Positions 43,848-49,926 of a stretch of 64,000 nt of DNA are shown here, piece after piece. Below the pieces are notes generated by a model that had not been told where the DNA came from, made no database searches, and worked only from the letters and a program-made list of their open reading frames with translations. The position numbers and the translations under genes were made by a program. The DNA is from an uncultured Lachnospiraceae bacterium (GTDB taxonomy: Bacteria; Bacillota; Clostridia; Lachnospirales; Lachnospiraceae): assembly GCA_900544685.1 (NCBI GenBank), contig UQWA01000007.1, positions 1 through 64,000 on the forward strand. Direction: 5' to 3'. Within the stretch, counting starts at the first letter, position 1. The number at the start of each line of letters is the position of its first letter.

Positions 43848-44094
43848 AGCAGGAAAGCAAACTGAATGTGAAACTTTATTGGCATCAATTTGTTTTGTCG
43901 TGAAAAAGCAAAAATATGAAGGCATGCTGTTAATCAGGAACCGAAAAAAGTATACTGAGTCGGATATCAGAGTATATTCGAAAAACAAGGCAGCAGTCAG
44001 CAGACAATTGCATCAGATAGCTGCTCTTTTCCCACCGGGGAAGGATGTAAAGATTTTAGATCTGGGGGTGGTGAATGATGGGGCAGTATCTTGA
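43837..44094 (+). CDS. Hypothetical protein of the element
   Basis: This 85-aa basic protein begins MIIKAGKQTECETLLASICF and includes VVKKQKYEGMLLIRNRKKYT and an LHQIAALFPPGKDVKI end region. GAGGTCGG precedes the ATG. Its stop codon overlaps the next gene, which starts within the last 20 bases. I do not recognise the family. No membrane segment or catalytic motif is visible. Confidence 0.55.
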   Translation: MIIKAGKQTECETLLASICFVVKKQKYEGMLLIRNRKKYTESDIRVYSKNKAAVSRQLHQIAALFPPGKDVKILDLGVVNDGAVS

Positions 44095-44296
44095 AAAATA
44101 TCAGTTGCAGCAGTTGAAAGAACGACAGGCGGACGGAGTAAAGAAACTTAGGTGGAATTCAGCATCTGAGGTTAGAAGATCTTTAGCCAGGGTGAATAAT
44201 CTGGTCCTTAATGGGAAGATCAGTGCAAAAGAAGCAAATTCCATATTCTATTCTGCCAATCTAATATTAAAGGCGTTGGAGCTTGAGAAAAAATAA
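44075..44296 (+). CDS. Small helical protein of the element
   Basis: This 73-aa protein, MMGQYLEKYQLQQLKERQAD then SASEVRRSLARVNNLVLNGK and ISAKEANSIFYSANLILKAL, is all-helical, with the pattern of small phage proteins whose role is unknown. It overlaps the previous gene by 20 bases behind GGGGGTGGTG, so the two are coupled. Confidence 0.55.
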   Translation: MMGQYLEKYQLQQLKERQADGVKKLRWNSASEVRRSLARVNNLVLNGKISAKEANSIFYSANLILKALELEKK

Positions 44297-44303
44297 AAGC
44301 GTA

Positions 44304-44347
44304 GCATCACTGCTGATTGCAAGGGCGTAGGCAACCGGCAGTGATGC
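44304..44347. repeat. Perfect 10-bp inverted repeat in the intergenic gap
   Basis: GCATCACTGC (44304-44313) and GCAGTGATGC (44338-44347) are perfect complements around 24 bases. No T-run follows. Possible roles are an mRNA processing or attenuation hairpin, or part of a replication origin. Confidence 0.6.
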
Positions 44348-44394
44348 ATCTCTGTTTCTAAAATACCATATTTTGAGAACGGAGGAAAGGCAAA

Positions 44395-44727
44395 ATGAAA
44401 ACACGGCACATGGGATATGTACACTATGGAATTTCAACGGAAAGATCAGAAGAATTACAGAAGCTGGCCAAACTGAAGGAGAATCGGGAACTGGTACAGA
44501 TTGCGGCGGAACAGTCACGGTCGGAATTAGCAAAATATATTGTTGAAAGCCTTGTAGAAGGAATCAGTTATGAAAGACTTTATCGCAAATATTGGTTGCC
44601 GTATACTGCGGACGATTTCTACGGATACAAGCGAAGGGCAATCTTTATTTTTGATATGCTTTTGAAACTGCAGAAGCTGTATGAGACAGGGGAACTGCCG
44701 AAGCAGAAGGGAGAACCTACACGCTGA
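44395..44727 (+). CDS. Phage-like hypothetical protein
   Basis: This 110-aa helical protein contains MGYVHYGISTERSEELQKLA, AAEQSRSELAKYIVESLVEG and YTADDFYGYKRRAIF, a form I recall from small clostridial prophage and element proteins. AACGGAGGAAAGG precedes the ATG. No enzyme motif is visible. It is the last gene before the toxin-antitoxin region. Confidence 0.55.
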   Translation: MKTRHMGYVHYGISTERSEELQKLAKLKENRELVQIAAEQSRSELAKYIVESLVEGISYERLYRKYWLPYTADDFYGYKRRAIFIFDMLLKLQKLYETGELPKQKGEPTR

Positions 44728-44788
44728 AAGAATTTATGAATGATGAATAGGTAAAGTGGCAACAGGCGAGAAAAAGGCAAATGGAAAA

Positions 44789-44925
44789 TTGACAAATTCC
44801 AAAAGCCAGCATATAATATATTTATCAAGACAGTCAGTAAGGGAAGTTAAGGTTCCCCGCCCTGGCGAACATATTTAGCTAAGATTTAGCCGCCTATTCA
44901 TTACCAGTGAGCAGGGCGGCTATTT
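44789..44925 (+). ncRNA. Putative antitoxin RNA of a type I toxin-antitoxin pair
   Basis: A strong promoter TTGACA (44789-44794) and TATAAT (44812-44817), spaced by 17, would start an RNA near 44824. No coding sequence follows. The RNA would end at the hairpin AGCCGCC (44888-44894) / GGCGGCT (44915-44921). The stop codon of the oppositely transcribed toxin lies in that stem, so the two RNAs overlap at their 3' ends, as in txpA/RatA, bsrG/SR4 and bsrE/SR5 of Bacillus subtilis. Confidence 0.7.
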
Positions 44926-45003
44926 CTTATGTGTGTATGTAAGAATAGATACAATTAAGCTGGCTGTCGTCAGAATTATCATAAATATCTCATAATCGCT
45001 CAT
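44920..45003 (-). CDS. BsrE/TxpA-like type I toxin peptide (27 aa)
   Basis: The peptide MSDYEIFMIILTTASLIVSI, followed by LTYTHKK, has a short polar start, one membrane-spanning stretch and a Lys-rich end. This closely matches the form of the BsrE, BsrG and TxpA membrane toxins. AGGAGGGG stands six bases before the ATG, an unusually strong ribosome binding site for so small a gene. Such toxins depolarise or damage the membrane unless their mRNA is bound by the convergent antisense RNA. Within its mRNA, GGTTCCCC near the 5' end (complement 45034-45041) could pair with GGGGAACC transcribed from 44851-44858, a possible end-to-end fold blocking translation. Confidence 0.75.
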   Translation of the reverse strand: MSDYEIFMIILTTASLIVSILTYTHKK

Positions 45004-45135
45004 AAGCATCCCCTCCTGTCAAGGCTCAGGAACAGGGGAACCACAGCCGCTCTACTGGCTGCCTGGATAAATACACTATTCAGTTTCTGTTATTTTCCCA
45101 TATTACAAAATAATACTCGCCTGCTGCCGGTACAG

Positions 45136-45321
45136 CTACTTTTTGACGATAGAAAGCCGATAGGTAACATGATGATCCTCAGATGGTGGATTCTGAAAAA
45201 TGTCTTCGTCAATCTCCAGATCAGTCCAGTCATCGGTATAAATTACGCCATCTAGTAGCTGTACCCGGATAAAATCAGGCAGTTTCAGAATATCATCATA
45301 GGTATACAGGCGTTTGGCCAT
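45136..45321 (-). CDS. Short protein resembling the N-terminus of Uma2-family proteins
   Basis: This 61-aa protein starts MAKRLYTYDDILKLPDFIRV, then QLLDGVIYTDDWTDLEIDED. The pattern YTYDDILKLP...LLDGVIY matches the first 30 residues of Uma2/DUF820 nuclease-like proteins, but the catalytic part is absent and the rest diverges. It may be a decayed or specialised short form. AAAGGATG precedes the ATG. It is transcribed leftward, downstream of the XRE gene at 45351, probably in one unit. Confidence 0.5.
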   Translation of the reverse strand: MAKRLYTYDDILKLPDFIRVQLLDGVIYTDDWTDLEIDEDIFQNPPSEDHHVTYRLSIVKK

Positions 45322-45350
45322 GATAGCACATCCTTTCGTGAATAGCGTTG

Positions 45351-45575
45351 TTATGAGGTTGTTTGCTGAAAATCAATGATTAGATCATAACCCATTGCAG
45401 AAAGTATCTTTTGAGCATCTTCAAATCCAAAGTTTTTTTTATTAAGTAATTTGGTAAGACCTTGAGGTTTGATATTCAATTGTTCTGCAATCTCTCTTTG
45501 AGATATTTGCTTTTCAAGCATAAGCTTTTTTATTTCAATAACAATCTGGTCATTATTTATGTAATGTATAGACAT
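45351..45575 (-). CDS. Small XRE-family regulator
   Basis: At 74 aa it is little more than one helix-turn-helix: IEIKKLMLEKQISQREIAEQ, LNIKPQGLTKLLNKKNFGFE, DAQKILSAMGYDLII. AGGAGG stands before the ATG. Its promoter on this strand (TTGACT 45620-45625, TATACT 45597-45602 read in reverse, 17-base gap) is divergent from the rightward promoter at 45668, which carries an inverted repeat, so it probably controls both. Confidence 0.82.
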   Translation of the reverse strand: MSIHYINNDQIVIEIKKLMLEKQISQREIAEQLNIKPQGLTKLLNKKNFGFEDAQKILSAMGYDLIIDFQQTTS

Positions 45576-45596
45576 GATGCACCTCCTGTTACTTAG

Positions 45597-45696
45597 AGTA
45601 TAATAAAGAACAGGTTATAAGTCAATCTAAAAAGCTGAATAATAATACAAAACATATTACAAAAAGGTTGACAAGTAACCCAAAAAGGGTTATACT
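45597..45696. promoter_or_regulatory. Divergent promoters with TAACCC-N5-GGGTTA operator
   Basis: Rightward: TTGACA (45668-45673) and TATACT (45691-45696), 17-base gap, with TAACCC-AAAAA-GGGTTA (45676-45692) between them. Leftward: TTGACT (45620-45625) and TATACT (45597-45602), with AGGTTATAAG in its spacer. The small XRE protein is the obvious candidate for binding. Confidence 0.72.
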
Positions 45697-45702
45697 ATAA
45701 TC

Positions 45703-45876
45703 AGATCAAGGAAATAGAAAAGCGAAGAGTGAAAACGAAGTGATCGGAAGATGTACCGGAGACACTCACAGGATACCGGGAAACAGGATAAGGGGATATT
45801 GAGACGGCCATGATGCCTTAGATACTTTAAAGCCTGCCGGAGCTGATCGGATTCTTGAGAGAAAGGAGATCGCAAG
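45703..45876 (+). other. Long untranslated leader of unknown purpose
   Basis: Between the promoter at 45668 and the next coding start there are about 170 bases without a convincing ORF. They contain short repeats of AGATGTACCGGA/GGATACCGGGA type. The length is unusual in this compact element and may hide a small RNA or attenuator. Confidence 0.35.
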
Positions 45877-46209
45877 ATGTGTTATAACCTGAGAAAAATT
45901 ATGATGAATGCCTGGAAGAATTACCGGAAGAACAAAGATATCAGTTTTTCAGAAGCATTACACAGAGCATGGCTGACTGCAAAAGCGGAAAGCATCAATG
46001 CGGATCGTATTGAGAAAGGCAAAGTGGTGGCAGGAGTTACAGAGGAGATCAATACATGGTCAGCATGGCGCAAGCTGGGATATGAAGTGATTCATGGATC
46101 CAGAGCATTGTTTGGATGCAATCTGATCTGGGGCAGTAAAGGGGATGGAGCAGTATATAAAGCGCATTTCTTTGGAAGATCACAGGTACAGAGACTGGTA
46201 GCAGAATAA
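45877..46209 (+). CDS. Hypothetical protein with an AW-x-YRK type N-terminus
   Basis: This 110-aa protein starts MCYNLRKIMMNAWKNYRKNK, DISFSEALHRAWLTAKAESI and ends in a beta-rich half (VIHGSRALFGCNLIWGSKGD, GAVYKAHFFGRSQVQRLV). The start is like a widespread set of short clostridial phage and plasmid proteins. AAAGGAG lies eight bases before the ATG. The function is unknown. It heads the right-hand small-gene region expressed from the XRE-controlled promoter. Confidence 0.6.
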   Translation: MCYNLRKIMMNAWKNYRKNKDISFSEALHRAWLTAKAESINADRIEKGKVVAGVTEEINTWSAWRKLGYEVIHGSRALFGCNLIWGSKGDGAVYKAHFFGRSQVQRLVAE

Positions 46210-46234
46210 AGAATCTGGGAGGAGGTAGAGTAAA

Positions 46235-46309
46235 ATGGTTTTTCCGAAATTTTTTCAGAAAAAAAGAACCAGAGGATCAAGAAAGTATCAGAAAAGTATC
46301 ACAGAATAA
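46235..46309 (+). CDS. Possible 24-aa basic peptide
   Basis: ATG 46235 opens MVFPKFFQKKRTRGSRKYQK and stops at 46309. GGAGGAGG nine bases upstream is a strong ribosome binding site, which is the main support. The peptide is highly basic and has no known relative in my memory. Confidence 0.35.
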   Translation: MVFPKFFQKKRTRGSRKYQKSITE

Positions 46310-46441
46310 TGAAAAAGCCCTTACCAGAGCGGCAACTCTGATAGGGGCAGGTAACCCGGCAACCGAATAAATTGAGGGGCTGTGCGTATTATAGCATATT
46401 CAGCCCTCTCAGAGCAATGAAGAAAGAAAAAGAGGCTAGAT

Positions 46442-46612
46442 ATGGAAAAAATAAATAATACAGTCAAAAATAACGAACCGGCGAGCTTATCAAAGGAACA
46501 GGAGTTAGAGCAGTACAAGGAATGGATAAATGAACTGGTGCAGAAAGTAACTGATCCAGAGCATTTAAAACGCACCTATAAACTGCTGCAGTATCTCTAT
46601 ATTTACAAGTAG
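46442..46612 (+). CDS. Short hypothetical protein of the element
   Basis: This 56-aa helical protein contains SLSKEQELEQYKEWINELVQ and KVTDPEHLKRTYKLLQYLYI, similar in style to small phage proteins that sit before ParB-like or integrase genes. AGAGGC lies before the ATG and the stop is four bases before the next start. An upstream hairpin GAGGGGCTG...CAGCCCTC (about 46373-46410) lies in the gap from 46310. Confidence 0.55.
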   Translation: MEKINNTVKNNEPASLSKEQELEQYKEWINELVQKVTDPEHLKRTYKLLQYLYIYK

Positions 46613-46616
46613 AATC

Positions 46617-46895
46617 ATGAAAGTACAGGACATTAAAATATATCCTCATTTCTTGCTGCATCCACCACGGGCGAGAAAAATGGACCGTAAGGAATGGACA
46701 TATCTGAGAAGTGGTCTGGCTGAATTTGATATTGTGGTGAATCCGCAGGGATATCTGATAGATGGGTACTGTGGGTATCTGCTGGCGAAGAAATTCGAAT
46801 TAACAGACGTTCCGGTTACTGTCCAGACAGATAAATACCTCTCAGACCTCACAGAATGGACAGGAAACAATAAAAGGGATAAAGGCAGAGGATAA
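46617..46895 (+). CDS. ParB-N-like small protein
   Basis: At 92 aa it begins MKVQDIKIYPHFLLHPPRAR and contains FDIVVNPQGYLIDGYCGYLL, AKKFELTDVPVTVQ. This is the core ParB/Srx N-terminal pattern in which GYLIDGYCGYLLAKK corresponds to the usual DG-R/H-AA turn. It is too short for a complete partition protein and lacks the helix-turn-helix. It may be a regulator or a nucleotide-dependent clamp-like domain. It precedes the integrase with a terminator between. Confidence 0.6.
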   Translation: MKVQDIKIYPHFLLHPPRARKMDRKEWTYLRSGLAEFDIVVNPQGYLIDGYCGYLLAKKFELTDVPVTVQTDKYLSDLTEWTGNNKRDKGRG

Positions 46896-46946
46896 GCCAC
46901 AAACATAGAAACATCAATTTACAGGCAATATAACGATTACAGAGAG

Positions 46947-46983
46947 AATGGCAGCGGTGCAAAAAGTCCTGCTGCCATTTTTC
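46947..46983 (+). terminator. Terminator before the integrase gene
   Basis: AATGGCAGC (46947-46955) pairs with GCTGCCATT (46971-46979) across 15 bases, followed by TTTTC. It separates the small-gene region from the integrase gene. Confidence 0.8.
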
Positions 46984-47001
46984 TATAAAGGGGCGAAATG
47001 A

Positions 47002-48195
47002 ATGGCGGAGAAACGAAAAGACAGTAAAGGGAGGAACTTACGCACAGGTGAAACCCAGAATGCAGCAGGACGTTACTGCTACCGATATACAGATATCAGA
47101 ACGGGAAAGCGCTGCGCTGTGTATGATACAGATCTGCAGGCACTCAGGAAGAAAGAGCGGGAGATTGAAAGGAATCTGGAAGATGGCATTAACAACGAGA
47201 TGGCGGATATTACTCTGAATGAGTTGTTTAATATCTATCTGGATACAAAAAGTAACATCAAGAGAACATCCAGAAGCACCTACCTCAGAACATGGGAAAA
47301 GCATGTATCACAGGGGCTTGGAGTACTAAAGGCAAAGAATCTGAAGCAGATGGACCTCACAAGGATGTACAGTGATATGGTGAAACAGGGCTTTGCTCAG
47401 GGATCTATTGACATGATCCACAATCTGATTAATGCCTGCCTGCAGATGGCAGTCGATAACGATATTGTCAGAAAGAATGTGGCCAGAAAAGCCAAGAAAG
47501 GGATACAGGGAAAACGAAAGGAGCGTGTAGCCATGACGATAGAGGAGCAGAATAAATTCCTGATGTTCTGCAAGAACAGTAATACATACAATATTTACTA
47601 TCCAATGTTCTCATTTGCCATTAAGAGCGCATTGAGAGTATCGGAGCTATCTGGTTTAACCTGGAATGATGTGGACGAGGTAAATGGGATCCTGCATGTT
47701 GACCATCAGTTAATTTATGAGTATATCAAGGGAGACAGCCATGCACACTACTATATTTCCAAACCGAAGACCAAAAGTGGAGTAAGGGACATTCCATTGA
47801 CCAAATCCATGAGAAAGTCATTGAGTGAACAGAAACGGCTTATGATGCTGCTGGGGCGCCGGTCAGAGTATGAAATAGATGGATACCGGGATTTTATTTT
47901 TGTAAGCAAGAATGGCAGGCCATTAACCAAGGCAAATATTGACAGTACATTGAAACGGATCATTGCAGCCTATAATAAGGACCATGTATCAGATCCGCTG
48001 CCAGTGATTTCCATGCATATACTCAGACATACAGGCTGTACCAGAATGGCAGAAGCTGGCATTGATCCGAAAGTGTTACAGAAGATCATGGGACATTCAG
48101 ATATTGCGGTGACCATGGACGTTTATAACCACTGTGATGATGTCCGGGCGAAAAAAGAAATGGAGCGAATTGAAAAAGAAATTTTCATAGCATAA
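47002..48195 (+). CDS. int: Tyrosine recombinase (integrase) of the element
   Basis: At 397 aa it has an N-terminal arm-binding domain (RYCYRYTDIRTGKRCAVYDT), a core-binding SAM-like domain (SRSTYLRTWEKHVSQGLGVL) and the catalytic domain with Arg 212 in KSALRVSELSGL, HILRHTGC (His 339, Arg 342), the GHSDIAVT box and Tyr 375 in MDVYNHC. All catalytic residues are present, so it should be active. It lies at the right end and reads outward towards attR, with arm-type TTTATGCCAA repeats and a long terminator hairpin following. GGGG precedes the ATG at short distance. Confidence 0.95.
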   Translation: MAEKRKDSKGRNLRTGETQNAAGRYCYRYTDIRTGKRCAVYDTDLQALRKKEREIERNLEDGINNEMADITLNELFNIYLDTKSNIKRTSRSTYLRTWEKHVSQGLGVLKAKNLKQMDLTRMYSDMVKQGFAQGSIDMIHNLINACLQMAVDNDIVRKNVARKAKKGIQGKRKERVAMTIEEQNKFLMFCKNSNTYNIYYPMFSFAIKSALRVSELSGLTWNDVDEVNGILHVDHQLIYEYIKGDSHAHYYISKPKTKSGVRDIPLTKSMRKSLSEQKRLMMLLGRRSEYEIDGYRDFIFVSKNGRPLTKANIDSTLKRIIAAYNKDHVSDPLPVISMHILRHTGCTRMAEAGIDPKVLQKIMGHSDIAVTMDVYNHCDDVRAKKEMERIEKEIFIA

Positions 48196-48208
48196 TGAGG
48201 GAAAATCG

Positions 48209-48239
48209 TGTGCCAATTTTATGCCAAATTTTATGCCAA
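48209..48239. repeat. Right arm-type integrase sites
   Basis: TTTATGCCAA occurs at 48218-48227 and 48230-48239, with a partial copy TGTGCCAA before them. They have the same orientation and nearly the same period as the two left-end copies. Confidence 0.75.
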
Positions 48240-48282
48240 TTCAAACGATAATGACGAAAACAGATGAAAAACAAAAAATAAA

Positions 48283-48352
48283 AAAGGAAGCAGAAACCCT
48301 TTCAAATCAAGAAAAATCATACTTGATGAAAAAGGATGAATCTGCTTCCTTT
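48283..48352 (+). terminator. Integrase terminator ending in attR
   Basis: AAAGGAAGCAGA (48283-48294) pairs perfectly with TCTGCTTCCTTT (48341-48352). Inner pairs ATCAAG/CTTGAT extend the structure. The final bases are the start of attR, so at both ends the att core abuts a hairpin. Confidence 0.7.
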
Positions 48353-48376
48353 GCAAGGGGAGGATAAGTATTAATA
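48351..48376. repeat. attR, right copy of the 26-bp att core
   Basis: Identical to 40804-40829 over 26 bases. Chromosomal sequence continues from 48377 with TTATC. Confidence 0.92.
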
Positions 48377-48596
48377 TTTATCTTTGGTATGTTTGTAGTA
48401 TAGCCGTATAACAGAAGTTTATGCAGTTTCCGGTAAAAAAGTTTGAAAAAATAAGAGAAGTGTTATATACTATAGCTTAAGCGGGTGAAATGGCGAAATG
48501 ATATGAGAATCGCCGGATCGTATTGTGGATTGTTTTCACAGGGAGACAGAAGGGTTGCCCCGTTTGAATATTTACGGAAAAAAGGATGGTTAAGAC

Positions 48597-49097
48597 ATGA
48601 GTTTATTACAGGATTGGAGAGACATGGCGTACTCTCAGCAGACAGATAAAAGACAGCTCCAGAAGTTTTGGACAGACTATTTCATGATTGAAAAAGGTAT
48701 CTATGAAAAATTACTTGCGAATCCTGATGAGGAAGTAAAGGGTACCGTAAAGGAACTGGCTGACAAATACGGCATTTCCGTTATGACAATGGTTGGATTC
48801 CTGGATGGTATTGATGACAGTCTGAAGATCAAGAACAATATCGAAGAGATGACAGAAGACAGCGTGGTAAGCCTGGCTTTTGATAAAGAACTTCTTTACA
48901 AGAACATGGTAGATGCTAAAGCTGACTGGCTGTATGGACTGCCTGCATGGCAGCAGATTTTCTCAGAAGAGAAGTTAAAAGAGCTCTACAGAGAAGCAAA
49001 GAAAGCTAACACCATTGTAAAAGGACCAAAGATCGGAAGAAACGATCCTTGTCCATGCGGAAGCGGCAAAAAGTACAAAAAATGCTGCGGAAGATAA
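48597..49097 (+). CDS. SEC-C motif protein
   Basis: This 166-aa mostly helical protein has a C-terminal SEC-C zinc motif, GRNDPCPCGSGKKYKKCCGR, as found in SecA and many small accessory proteins. The motif binds zinc and often contacts ribosomes or partner proteins. A promoter, TTGAAA then TATACT with a 17-base gap, lies about 110-150 bases upstream. The leader contains a GGCGA/TCGCC hairpin. The family's cell function is not settled. The following gene overlaps its stop. Confidence 0.85.
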   Translation: MSLLQDWRDMAYSQQTDKRQLQKFWTDYFMIEKGIYEKLLANPDEEVKGTVKELADKYGISVMTMVGFLDGIDDSLKIKNNIEEMTEDSVVSLAFDKELLYKNMVDAKADWLYGLPAWQQIFSEEKLKELYREAKKANTIVKGPKIGRNDPCPCGSGKKYKKCCGR

Positions 49098-49870
49098 TGA
49101 GCGGTATATTATTTGCAGCAGGCAGTATCAGCCTGCTGTATTTTCTTATATTGGCATGGAAGCATGTGGATTTTTGCATCATATGGCTTTTGGGCGCAGC
49201 AGTTCTGTATGTCTTGGGCGGATATCTGAGATACAGAAGTCTTCATCCCGACGGATTTTCAGTACCGGTCTGGATGAGCGTAATTCTTGGTGTTGTGCTG
49301 GCAGTTGGAATATTGTCATTTTCCGTGACGGAAGGAAAGATCATTCATGGAATGACATCAGAGCCGGAGGAAGAATTGGATTATCTGATTGTACTGGGAG
49401 CACAGGTAAAAAAGACTGTGCCGAGCAAGGCACTGGGACTGCGTCTGCAAAAGGCGTGTGAATATCTGAAAGAGCATTCACAGACAAAGGCTGTATTATC
49501 CGGAGGTCAGGGTTCGGGGGAGGAGATCGCAGAGGCAGAATGTATGTATCGGTATCTGACAGAACATGGTATACCAGAAGAACGACTGTTGAAGGAAGAG
49601 TGCTCCACAACTACCAGGGAAAATCTTATGTACAGTGCCAGAGTACTGGCTGACAGCAGGCAGGAAGTAACTACAGAGACTGTGCTTGGAAGCAAAATCG
49701 GACTTGTATCGAATAATTTCCATATTTATCGTGCGTTGCTGCTTGCAGAAAAATTCGGATACCGTAAGGTGTATGGAGTCCCGGCAGCATCAGACTGGAA
49801 ACTGCAGATCCATTATATGGTAAGAGAATATTTTGCTGTTTTGAAGGCAAAAATACGAGGAGATATCTGA
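49097..49870 (+). CDS. YdcF/DUF218-family membrane protein
   Basis: This 257-aa protein has about three membrane segments in the first 75 residues (FAAGSISLLYFLILAW; IIWLLGAAVLYVLGGYL) and a cytoplasmic or external DUF218 domain with LDYLIVLGAQV, AVLSGGQGSGEEIAEAECMY, the conserved STTTRENLMYSA and GLVSNNFHIYRA. YdcF-like proteins are linked to envelope metabolism, but their reaction is unresolved. The start is ambiguous: ATG 49097 overlaps the previous stop (TAATG) with GGAAG upstream; ATG 49082 is an alternative. Confidence 0.85.
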   Translation: MSGILFAAGSISLLYFLILAWKHVDFCIIWLLGAAVLYVLGGYLRYRSLHPDGFSVPVWMSVILGVVLAVGILSFSVTEGKIIHGMTSEPEEELDYLIVLGAQVKKTVPSKALGLRLQKACEYLKEHSQTKAVLSGGQGSGEEIAEAECMYRYLTEHGIPEERLLKEECSTTTRENLMYSARVLADSRQEVTTETVLGSKIGLVSNNFHIYRALLLAEKFGYRKVYGVPAASDWKLQIHYMVREYFAVLKAKIRGDI

Positions 49871-49890
49871 CGGTGATATCTCCTCTTGTG
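49857..49890 (+). terminator. Terminator overlapping the YdcF-like stop codon
   Basis: GAGGAGATATC (49857-49867) pairs perfectly with GATATCTCCTC (49875-49885). The gene's stop codon lies in the loop region. TTGTGTTT follows. Confidence 0.75.
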
Positions 49891-49926
49891 TTTATAAAAG
49901 AACTTTGCATATGTAAATATTTGTAA

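Larger units (their letters stand above)
40804..48376. mobile_element. 7.5-kb integrated element (phage-satellite-like or minimal IME)
   Basis: The limits are a 26-bp direct repeat at 40804-40829 and 48351-48376. Inside are a leftward XRE repressor, a rightward early region (excisionase-like protein, winged-helix proteins, replication initiator, DnaC-like loader), small phage-like proteins, a type I toxin-antitoxin pair, a ParB-like small protein and a tyrosine integrase next to the right end. Repeated TTTATGCCAA sites near both ends look like integrase arm-type sites. I found no relaxase, type IV secretion, capsid, portal or terminase gene. Movement therefore probably depends on a helper phage or conjugative element, or on an unrecognised gene. 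Confidence 0.9.

Noticed and set aside
44304..44347. Inverted repeat as Rho-independent terminator
   Set aside because: Perfect stem but a long loop and no T-run after either arm; listed as a repeat instead.
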